A stretch of DNA of 5,919 nt from Microbacterium terregens (lineage in GTDB: Bacteria > Actinomycetota > Actinomycetes > Actinomycetales > Microbacteriaceae): positions 1 through 5,919 of the forward strand of contig NZ_BAAAWH010000003.1 in NCBI RefSeq assembly GCF_039534975.1. Reading direction: 5' to 3'. The position numbers and the translations under genes were made by a program. Of the stretch, positions 1 through 5,678 are shown piece after piece; positions within the stretch are counted from its first letter, which is position 1; the number at the start of each line of letters is the position of its first letter. Below the pieces are notes generated by a model. That model did not search any database. It saw only the letters and a list, made by a program, of their open reading frames with translations, and was not told the DNA's origin.

Positions 1-128
1 ATCTCGCGACCGTCGAGGAACCCCCACCGGTGCACGAGCCCCCAGTTCCAGTCGGTGAACTCGGTCACCAGGCCGGCCACGCCCTGCACCAGTGCGAGGA
101 ACCCCAGGACCTCCAGCGTCTGCTTCAT
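1..128 (-). CDS. Small membrane protein, N-terminal part (cut by window edge)
   Basis: Reading leftward from the ATG at 128-126, the frame is open for 42 codons to the window edge, with G/C in nearly every third position. It begins MKQTLEVLGFLALVQG, and a hydrophobic stretch over residues 5-22 probably forms a membrane segment or uncleaved signal anchor. A Trp-rich patch follows (TDWNWGLVHRWGF, residues 25-37). A GAGGG ribosome-binding sequence (complement of 137-141) lies 8 nt before the ATG, which fixes the start. The family resembles small conserved actinomycete membrane proteins of unknown function; this is recollection, not a search. It is divergent from the sensor kinase with about 187 bp between the starts. 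Plus-strand frames over the same bases are Pro/Arg/His-rich and not credible. Confidence 0.72.
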   Translation of the reverse strand, partial: MKQTLEVLGFLALVQGVAGLVTEFTDWNWGLVHRWGFLDGRE

Positions 129-300
129 GCCGACGACCCTCGTCCCGCGGCCACTCCCTCCGCATCGGCCGCGGGGTGGGAGCCGGTCCGCCGGAGGACG
201 GTGCGGCGCACGGCGGCCGCGACGGCGACGGAAGTCTGCGCCGCCGCGACTTCGGTAGCGGATCCGTCCCGCGCGGCACCGCGCGCCCGGCCGGCGTGCG

Positions 301-318
301 TAGATTGGGCCGACCGTG
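301..318 (+). promoter_or_regulatory. Putative -10 element and leaderless GTG start of the sensor kinase
   Basis: TAGATT at 301-306 matches the actinobacterial -10 pattern TAnnnT and sits 9 nt before the GTG at 316. No Shine-Dalgarno sequence precedes that GTG, so transcription may start at or within a few bases of the start codon. No convincing -35 hexamer is visible 17-18 nt upstream. The rest of 129-300 is GC-rich divergent intergenic sequence; I see nothing else in it beyond the ribosome-binding site of the leftward gene. Confidence 0.4.
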
Positions 319-1570
319 ACTGGTGACAAGGCGGCGCAGACCGCCCCGGGTTCGCGGGGCGCCGATGGTTCTTCCCGTCCGCCCTCCTCCACGAACTCGA
401 CCCCGACGCGAGCCGCTCCGGCCGCGGCCCCGGCGTACCGCGCGGGACTGGATCGTCGACTTCGCCTGCTTCCTACTGGCCGTCCTGATGGGTCTGCTCG
501 GCGCGGAGACGCTCAGCAACAGGCCCCACCCTCTCCCCGGCACTGGTCGCGCGACCAGCTGATCGGCGCGCTGTCCTGCGGCGCGGTCTGGCTGCGGCGG
601 CGGTGGCCGCTCGGGCTGGCCGCCGTGATGGTCCCCGTGAGCTTCGTCTCCGAGACCTCCGGCGGGGTGGCCGTGATCGCCCTGTTCACGCTCGCCGTGC
701 ACCGGCCCTTCCGCTACGTGGCCTGGGTGGCCGGGGTCCAGACGGCGCTCGTCCCGCTCTACTTCTGGTGGCGCCCCGATCCCGACTTGCCGTTCCTCGC
801 CTCGGTCGTCCTCCTCGTGGTGCTCACCGGCGCCATCGTCGGCTGGGGCATGTTCGTCCGCTCCAAGCGGCAGCTCGTGCTGATCCTCAGGGACCGCGCC
901 CGGCGCGCCGCGAGACGGAGGCGCGGCTGCGGGCCCGAGCAGGCGCAGCGCCTCGCCCGGGAGGCCATCGCCCGGGAGATGCACGACGTGCTCGCGCACC
1001 GGCTCACGCTGCTCAGCGTGCACGCGGGGCGCGCTGGAGTTCCGGCCCGACGCACCGCGCGAGGAGGTCGCCCGGGCGGCCGGTGTGATCCGGGAGAGCG
1101 CCCACGAGGCGCTCCAGGACCTGCGGGAGATCATCGGCGTGCTGCGGGCCGGCGAGTCCGAGGACACGGGCCGGCCGCAGCCGACGCTCGCCGCGCTCGC
1201 CGCACTGGCCGCCGAGTCCCGGGAGGCCGGCTATGAGGGTCACGCTGGAGCAGCGGGTCACCGACCCGGCCGCCGTGCCCGCCTCCGTCGGCCGCACCGC
1301 CTACCGGATCGCCCAGGAGGCATTGACCAACGCCCGCAAGCACGCCCCCGGCACGGAGGTCACCGTGACGGTCACCGGCGGGCCGGGGGAGAGGACTCAC
1401 CGTGACGGTGCGCAATCCGGCGCCCGAGGGGGACGTACCGCACGTCCCCGGTGCCGGTCAGGGCCTGATCGGCCTCGCCGAAACGGGCCCTCCTCACGGG
1501 CGGCACCCTGGATCACGGGCCCGGCCCCGACGGAGGGTTCGCGGTACGGGCGCGGCTGCCGTGGGGCTGA
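316..1570 (+). CDS. Two-component sensor histidine kinase, NarL/DesK type (frameshifted in this sequence)
   Basis: This membrane sensor should autophosphorylate on His and pass phosphate to the response regulator that follows. The corrected protein is about 418 residues. The N-terminal part has 4-5 hydrophobic segments, including WIVDFACFLLAVLMGLLGAE (about 459-518), VMVPVSFVSETSGGVAVIAL (about 628-690), VQTALVPLYFWW (about 738-774) and LASVVLLVVLTGAIVGWGMF (796-855). The HisKA_3 dimerisation box is AREMHDVLAHRLTLLSVHAG, with the phospho-acceptor His at 982-984. The N-box is AYRIAQEALTNARKHAP (about 1300-1350). The G-box is GAGQGLIGLAER (about 1456-1491). The protein ends FAVRARLPWG, TGA at 1568-1570. 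By conserved sequence, the frame changes near 355, 425, 528, 550, 910, 942, 1030, 1231, 1392 and 1482. The start at 316 is chosen from the leaderless promoter and from frame logic; GTG 323 and ATG 365 are alternatives. The ligand cannot be inferred. Confidence 0.85.
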
Positions 1571-1582
1571 ACCCGCTCCGCT

Positions 1583-1601
1583 GGCCGGCCCCTGGCCGGC
1601 C
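1583..1601. repeat. Perfect inverted repeat GGCCGGCC-CCT-GGCCGGCC
   Basis: Two copies of the self-complementary octamer GGCCGGCC are separated by CCT, 12 nt after the kinase stop and about 49 nt before the regulator start. As RNA it would form an 8-bp all-G/C stem with a 3-nt loop. It could act as an attenuator or as an mRNA stability element that sets different levels of kinase and regulator. There is no U-run, so it is not a classical terminator. Chance occurrence in such GC-rich DNA is possible. Confidence 0.4.
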
Positions 1602-1649
1602 GGGCGGCCCCGTGTCCCCGTCCCGCGCCGACGTGATTACGTACCGCCC

Positions 1650-2323
1650 ATGACCGCGATCAGACTGCTCCTCGTCGACGACGACCGCTGGTGCGAGCCG
1701 GGCTGTCCCTCATGCTGGGCGGCGCCGGACGACATCGAGATGTCGGGGAGGCGGCCGACGGCGGCGCGAGGTGGGGGCGCTCGTGGACCGCACCCGCCCG
1801 GACGTCGTCCTGATGGACATCCGGATGCCGGCCGTGGACGGTCTCACCGCGACGAGTCGCTGCGCCGCCGCGAGGACGCCCCGCAGGTCGTGGTGCTCAC
1901 CACCTTCCACGCGGACGAGCAGGGCTGCGCGCGCTGCGCGCGGGGGCCGCCGGGTTCGTCCTCAAGGACACCCCGCCCGCCGAGATCGTCGCCGCCGTCC
2001 GCCGGGTCGCGGCCGGCGAACCGGTGCTGTCGCCCGCGGTCACCCGGCAGCTGATGGCGCACGCGGCCGGAGCCGGCGGCGACACCCGGCGCAGGCACGC
2101 GCGGGAGCGCGTCGCCCGCCTCGGCGACCGTGAACGCGAGGTCGCCGTCGCCGTCGGCCGCGGCCTGGCCAACGCCGACATCGCCGCGGAGCTCTACCTG
2201 AGCGTCGCCACCGTCAAGGCCCACGTCTCCCGGATCCTGGCCAAGCTCGACCTCGACAACCGGGTGCAGATCGCCCTGCTGGCCCACGACGCCGGTCTCA
2301 TGGAGGAGACCGACACACCGTGA
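1650..2323 (+). CDS. Response regulator, NarL/FixJ (LuxR) type (frameshifted in this sequence)
   Basis: This is the DNA-binding partner of the upstream kinase, about 224 residues after correction, which is usual for the family. The receiver domain begins MTAIRLLLVDDD with the acidic pocket at the start. The phospho-acceptor Asp is in DVVLMDIRMP (Asp codon 1816-1818, residue about 56). The conserved Thr is in VVVLTTF (about 1890-1910) and the Lys in FVLKDTPP (AAG 1964-1966). The C-terminal LuxR helix-turn-helix covers LGDREREVAVAVGRGLAN, DIAAELYLSVATVKAHVSRI and LAKLDLDNRVQIALL (about 2120-2282). The stop is TGA 2321-2323. The frame must change near 1685, 1723, 1741, 1766, 1848 and 1922; the last 400 bases read without a break. 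No Shine-Dalgarno sequence precedes the ATG at 1650. The 79-nt gap to the kinase suggests one operon. Target genes are unknown. Confidence 0.87.
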
Positions 2324-2330
2324 CCCGCCG

Positions 2331-3451
2331 TCACCCCGATCCTCGCCGAGGACGGCACGGAGACCCCGTGCGCGGTCGCCCAGGGGACGGTCCTGCCGGT
2401 CCGGGCCCCCCGAGCCGGCGTCGGCGCGTCAGCGTCAGCGCCGCCTCCTGGGACCCGCTCAGCAGCTCCGACGGACGGACCGGTCTGCGCTCCCGCCGGG
2501 ACTTCTCGCAGGCCTCCGCGATCAGCAGCGCCCGGAGGGCCTCACGCCCGTCGCAGGGATTGGCCCGCTCGCCCCGCACCACCTCGACGAACGCGATCAG
2601 CTCCGCCTCGTACGCGGCCCCGAACCGCTCCAGGAAAACCCCGTCCACGGCTTGTCCGCGGCCGGCGGTCCGGTCGGTTCCGTGGACGCGATCGGCGTAC
2701 GGTCGTCCAGGCCGACCGCGATCTGGTCCGCTCACGGCGAGCTCCATCCGCACGTCGTAGCCGGCGCCGTGCATCCGGGTCGCGGTGACCGTGGCGAGCG
2801 TGCCGTCGTCCAGGGTGAGCAGCGCCGCACCCGTGTCGACGTCGCCGGCGTCCCGGAACATCGCGGGCCCGGCGTCGGAACCGCAGGCGTAGACGTCGGC
2901 GACCTCCCGGCGGTCACCCAGCGCAGCATGTCGAAGTCGTGGATCAGGGTGTCCCGGTACAGACCGCCGGACTGCGCCAGGTACCCGGCCGGCGGCGGCT
3001 CCGCGTCACTGGTCATCGCCCGCACCGTGTGCAGCCGTCCGAGCCTGCCCGAGCGCACCGCCTCACGCGCGCCCGTGTAACCGGCGTCGAACCGCCGCTG
3101 GAAGCCCATCTGCAGCACCGTCCCGGCGGTCTCGACCTCCGTGATCGCCTGTAACGTCCCCGCGAGGTCCAGGGCGACGGGCTTCTCGCAGAACACCGGC
3201 AGTCCCGCGCGCGCCGCCCGGCCGATCAGGTCGGCGTGGGCGGAGGTGGCCGCCGTGATCACCACGGCGTCCACCCCCAGGTGTAGATCTCGTCCACCCC
3301 GGGTGCCGCCGTCTCGCCGAGACGGTGGGCGAGGGCCTGGGCCCGGGCCGGATCCACGTCCGTGGGATCAGGGAGCCGACGTCGCGGTGCCTGCTGATGT
3401 GTGGGCGTGGATGGTGCCGATACGGCCCGTACCGATGACCCCGATGCGCAT
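2331..3451 (-). CDS. Gfo/Idh/MocA family oxidoreductase, inositol 2-dehydrogenase-like (frameshifted in this sequence)
   Basis: This is an NAD(P)-dependent dehydrogenase acting on a sugar or polyol such as myo-inositol. It starts at ATG 3451-3449 with the Rossmann loop MRIGVIGTGRIGTIHAH. Next come VVITAATSAHADLIGRAARA and the FCEKPVALD motif with the catalytic Lys (about 3176-3195). QMGFQRRFDAGY follows, then GLYRDTLIHDFDMLRW, whose Asp-x3-His completes the Lys/Asp/His set known from IolG. The C-terminal region includes FLERFGAAYEAELIAFVEVV. Indels are needed near 3398, 3363, 3279, 2910, 2729 and 2637. The uncorrected last frame stays open to TGA 2333-2331, but its final 30 residues are nearly all Arg/Gly/Pro. 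The native stop is probably TGA at 2437-2435 (339 codons, typical of the family) or 2461-2459. Substrate is not proven; inositol is only one candidate. It is divergent from the GntR regulator gene and shares its operator region. Confidence 0.83.
2395..2419. terminator. Hairpin between convergent genes, possible bidirectional terminator
   Basis: The arms GCCGGTCCGGG (2395-2405) and CCCGAGCCGGC (2409-2419) pair over 11 positions around a CCC loop, with one G-U wobble and one C-A mismatch. It lies 72 nt after the response-regulator stop. If the oxidoreductase ends at 2435, it also lies 15 nt after that stop on the other strand. There is no U-tract, as is common for Streptomyces terminators. If the oxidoreductase truly runs to 2331, the hairpin would be inside its coding region. 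Confidence 0.4.
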
Positions 3452-3485
3452 GAATCAAGGTGGGCCCCGCACCGGCCCCTGTCAA
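3452..3485 (-). promoter_or_regulatory. Putative promoter of the oxidoreductase gene
   Basis: On the minus strand a perfect TTGACA -35 hexamer (complement of 3480-3485) is followed after 17 nt by CACCTT, a weak -10, which ends 5 nt before the ATG at 3451. No Shine-Dalgarno sequence is visible. Transcription could begin at or very near the start codon. The palindrome at 3492-3501 lies directly upstream of the -35. Confidence 0.45.
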
Positions 3486-3490
3486 TCCGT

Positions 3491-3502
3491 ATGTCCGGAC
3501 AA
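3491..3502. promoter_or_regulatory. Putative GntR operator, copy 1 (ATGTCCGGACAA)
   Basis: A perfect 10-bp palindrome TGTCCGGACA (3492-3501) sits between the divergent oxidoreductase and GntR genes, next to the -35 of the former. The same 12 bases recur at 4337-4348. HutC-type GntR regulators are known to bind GT-N-TA-N-AC-like palindromes; this core GTCCGGAC fits that form with CG in place of the central TA. Binding by the neighbouring regulator is inferred. Confidence 0.6.
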
Positions 3503-3539
3503 CCGAACTACACGACTTCCCGTCAACAGCGCACGCGGC

Positions 3540-3554
3540 TACGCTCGGCCCGTG
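3540..3554 (+). promoter_or_regulatory. Putative -10 element and leaderless GTG start of the GntR gene
   Basis: TACGCT (3540-3545) fits TAnnnT and ends 6 nt before the GTG at 3552, the spacing expected if the G of GTG is the first transcribed base. No Shine-Dalgarno sequence is present. No clear -35 hexamer is seen around 3517-3522. Confidence 0.45.
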
Positions 3555-4313
3555 CCGAAACCAGAAGTGGACCCGACCGTACAACTGGAGCTGAGCGTCG
3601 ACCGCGCTCCCCCGTGCCGTTGTACTTCCAGCTGTCCCAGCAGCTGGAGTCCGCGATCGAGCGCGGCGTGCTGACGCCCGGCACCCTGCTGGGCAACGAG
3701 ATCGAGCTCGCCGCGCGGCTCGGTCTGTCCCGGCCGACCGTCCGCCAGGCCATCCAGTCGCTCGTCGACAAGGGCCTGCTCGTCCGCCGCCGCGGGGGTC
3801 GGCACCCAGGTGGTGCACAGCCAGTCAAGCGCCCGCTGGAACTCAGCAGCCTCTACGACGACCTGGGAGTCGGCCGGTCAGCGCCCGGCCACCCGGGTGC
3901 TGGTCAACACCGCGTCGCCGCGACCGCCGACGTCGCCGCGGCGCTCGCCGTGGCCGAGGACAGCGAGGTGCACCGGATCGAACGGCTGCGGCTCGCCCAC
4001 GGGAGCCGATGGCCGTACCTGTGCAACTACCTGCCGCCGGGGCTGCTCGACCTGGACACCGGACAACTCGAGGCCACCGGCCTGTACCGGCTCATGCGGG
4101 CCGCCGGCATCACCCTGCACAGCGCCCGCCAGACCATCGGCGCCCGGGCCGCCACCGCCGCCGAGGCCGAGCGGCTGGGCGAGCGGACCGGCGCCCCGCT
4201 GCTCACCATGCAGCGCGTCACCTTCGACGACACCGGCGCGCCGTGGAGTTCGGCACCACACCTACCGCCCCGACCGCTACTCCTTCGAGTTCCAGCTCCT
4301 CGTGCGGTCCTGA
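3552..4313 (+). CDS. GntR family transcriptional regulator, HutC/UTRA type (frameshifted in this sequence)
   Basis: This is a ligand-responsive repressor or activator, about 254 residues after correction and normal for the subfamily. It starts VPKPEVDPTVQLELSVDRA. The winged helix-turn-helix spans PVPLYFQLSQQLESAIERG, IELAARLGLSRPTVRQAIQS and LVDKGLLVRRRGVGTQV (about 3610-3810). The UTRA ligand domain follows from KRPLELSSLYDDL (about 3828) through DVAAALAVAEDSEVHRIERL, YLCNYLPPGLLDLDTGQLEA and LLTMQRVTFDDTG. It closes with TYRPDRYSFEFQLLVRS and TGA 4311-4313, matching the usual UTRA end. Indels are needed near 3609, 3796, 3822, 3865, 3921, 4003, 4015, 4231 and 4253. It probably senses a phosphorylated sugar and controls the oxidoreductase, itself and the genes after it through the TGTCCGGACA palindromes; the ligand is unknown. 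Confidence 0.87.
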
Positions 4314-4336
4314 CCGCGCGGGCCGCCTTCGTCGCA

Positions 4337-4348
4337 ATGTCCGGACAA
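4337..4348. promoter_or_regulatory. Putative GntR operator, copy 2 (ATGTCCGGACAA)
   Basis: This is an exact repeat of the 12 bases at 3491-3502, placed 24 nt after the GntR stop codon. It is 186 nt upstream of the sugar-kinase start, which is far for control of that promoter. It is close to an orphan Shine-Dalgarno sequence at 4369-4374. This fits an operator that once served a gene beginning near 4383. Confidence 0.58.
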
Positions 4349-4368
4349 TCAGACCGGCGTCAGCTCAC

Positions 4369-4374
4369 GGAGGA
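4369..4374 (+). promoter_or_regulatory. Orphan Shine-Dalgarno sequence GGAGGA without a start codon
   Basis: GGAGGAAAACCG (4369-4380) is a near-perfect Streptomyces ribosome-binding site, but the next 15 bases hold no ATG, GTG or TTG and no credible reading frame follows. It is the strongest such site in the plus-strand part of the window, where the recognised genes look leaderless. It may be a remnant of a lost or mis-assembled gene. Confidence 0.4.
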
Positions 4375-4398
4375 AAACCGACCTCGGCGATCGACGCC

Positions 4399-4470
4399 GG
4401 GGAACCGCAGCGCCCCAGGGGCGCGGGGAACCGCGCGACCGGCGCCGGCGAGCCCGCACCCGGCGATGAT
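4399..4470 (+). repeat. Streptomyces-type dispersed intergenic repeat with two hairpins
   Basis: The stretch holds GCGCCCC-A-GGGGCGC (4410-4424), a perfect 7-bp inverted repeat. This overlaps GCGCGG-GGAA-CCGCGC (4421-4436), a 6-bp stem closed by a GNRA-type GGAA tetraloop. A decamer GGGGAACCGC occurs at 4399-4408 and again at 4425-4434. From memory, sequence of the form CCAGGGGCGCGGGGAACTGCG is scattered through intergenic regions of many Streptomyces genomes; no search was run. The right boundary is a guess. The remaining spacer (4471-4519) shows only a repeated CCGCACCAC (4471-4479, 4492-4500). Confidence 0.55.
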
Positions 4471-4513
4471 CCGCACCACCCCCCACCTGCCCCGCACCAC
4501 ATTCAGCACACCG

Positions 4514-4536
4514 GTGCGGCACAATCGCACACGATG
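4514..4536 (+). promoter_or_regulatory. Putative -10 element and start site of the sugar kinase gene
   Basis: CACAAT (4520-4525) resembles a -10 hexamer and lies 8 nt before the ATG at 4534, with no Shine-Dalgarno sequence between, so a leaderless or very short-leader transcript is likely. The hexamer falls in the loop of a small inverted repeat, GTGCG (4514-4518) and CGCAC (4526-4530), which could be a regulator site. No clear -35 is seen. Confidence 0.35.
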
Positions 4537-5678
4537 AGCACCTACCGCGACTTCACCGCCCCCATCGGCTCCCGCCGCGCCCCGGTCCTGAGAACCGTCG
4601 GCACCCGCGAGCGCCGCTCGCACCTGACGGCGCCCCGCGTCCCGACGGTGGGCATCGACATCGGCGGCACCAAGGTGATGCGGGCGTCGTCGACGCCGAC
4701 GGCAACACCTGGAGCGGCTCCGCACGGAGACCCCGGACAAGTCCAAGAGCCCGAAGGTCGTCGAGGACACCATCGTCGAACTGGTGCTGGACCTGTCCGA
4801 CCGGCACGACGTGCACGCGGTCGGCATCGGCGCGGCGGCTGGGTCGACGCCGACCGCAACCGCGTGCTGTTCGCCCCCACCTGTCCTGGCGCAACGAGCC
4901 GCTGCGCGACCGCCTCGCCGGCCGGCTCGCCGTCCCGGTCCTGGTCGACAACGACGCAACTCCGCCGCCTGGGCCGAGTGGCGCTTCGGCGCCGGACGCG
5001 GCGAGGACCACCTCGTCATGATCACCCTCGGCACCGGCATCGGCGGCGCGATCCTGGAGGACGGCCAGGTCAAGCGCGGCAAGTACGGGGTGGCCGGCGA
5101 GTTCGGGCACATGCAGGTCGTCCCCGGCGGACACCGCTGCCCCTGCGGCAACCGCGGCTGCTGGGAGCAGTACAGCTCCGGCAACGCGCTGGTCCGCGAG
5201 GCACGCGAGCTGGCCGCCGCCGACTCGCCCGTCGCCTACGGGATCATCGAGCACGTCAAGGGGAACATCGCCGACATCAGCGGCCCGATGATCACCGAGC
5301 TGGCCCGCGAGGGCGACGCCATGTGCATCGAACTGCTCCAGGACATCGGCCAGTGGCTCGGCGTCGGCATCGCCAACCTCGCCGCCGCCCTCGACCCGTC
5401 GTGCTTCGTCATCGGCGGGGGCGTCTCCGCCGCCGACGACCTGCTGATCGGGCCCGCGCGGGACGCCTTCAAGCGCCACCTCACCGGCCGCGGCTACCGT
5501 CCCGAGGCCCACATCGTCCGCGCCCAGCTCGGCCCCGAGGCCGGCATGGTCGGCCGCCGCCGACCTCGCCCGTCTGGTCGCCCGCCGCTTCCGCCGCGCC
5601 AAGCGCCGCCGGGTCGAACGCTACGAGCGCTACGAGCGGTACGCGGAGGCCCGCCGCACCACCCAGGAGTCCCTGTGA
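4534..5678 (+). CDS. ROK family sugar kinase, glucokinase type (frameshifted in this sequence)
   Basis: This is a cytoplasmic ATP-dependent sugar kinase, about 381 residues after correction, feeding a hexose-phosphate into central metabolism. The nucleotide loop is VGIDIGGTKVM (about 4648-4680). The catalytic segment VDNDANSAAWAEWRFGAG lies at about 4943-5000. The second phosphate loop MITLGTGIGGAI is at 5018-5053. The ROK signature with the zinc site follows: GEFGHMQVVPGGHR, then CPCGNRGCWEQ (5098-5170), with the GH and CxCGxxGCxE residues all present. FVIGGGVS is near 5407-5430. Indels are needed near 4681, 4707, 4836, 4876, 4956 and 5554; the middle 600 bases read unbroken. Two additions are unusual: about 36 residues before the first loop (starts MSTYRDFTAPIGSRRAP) and a basic tail with ERYERYERY. 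The stop TGA 5676-5678 overlaps the next start. Glucose is the family default; the true substrate is unknown. Confidence 0.9.

Noticed and set aside
30..326. Three overlapping plus-strand frames in the first 320 bases
   Set aside because: Pro/Arg/Ala-rich. The minus-strand reading of 1-128 is a coherent membrane protein with a ribosome-binding site, and 129-315 is intergenic.
1631..1644. ACGTgattACGT motif before the regulator start as a promoter or operator
   Set aside because: Short, occurs once, not at a usual -10 spacing, and no partner element; could be chance.
1844..2287. Minus-strand 147-codon frame opposite the response regulator
   Set aside because: Antisense mirror of a clear receiver/LuxR protein; no family features of its own.
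3063..3818. Minus-strand 251-codon frame over the divergent promoter region
   Set aside because: It crosses the start regions of two well-supported genes; Arg/Gly-rich composition. Only the fragment reading GLIP-like sequence near 3370 belongs to the oxidoreductase through an indel.
4553..5602. A 349-codon minus-strand frame opposite the sugar kinase
   Set aside because: Ala/Gly/Asp/Val-rich antisense shadow of the kinase, a common artefact of high GC third positions; no motifs and no ribosome-binding site.
316..5678. Interpretation of the locus as a cluster of pseudogenes
   Set aside because: Indels hit all genes at similar density while catalytic and binding motifs remain intact, which points to sequence error.
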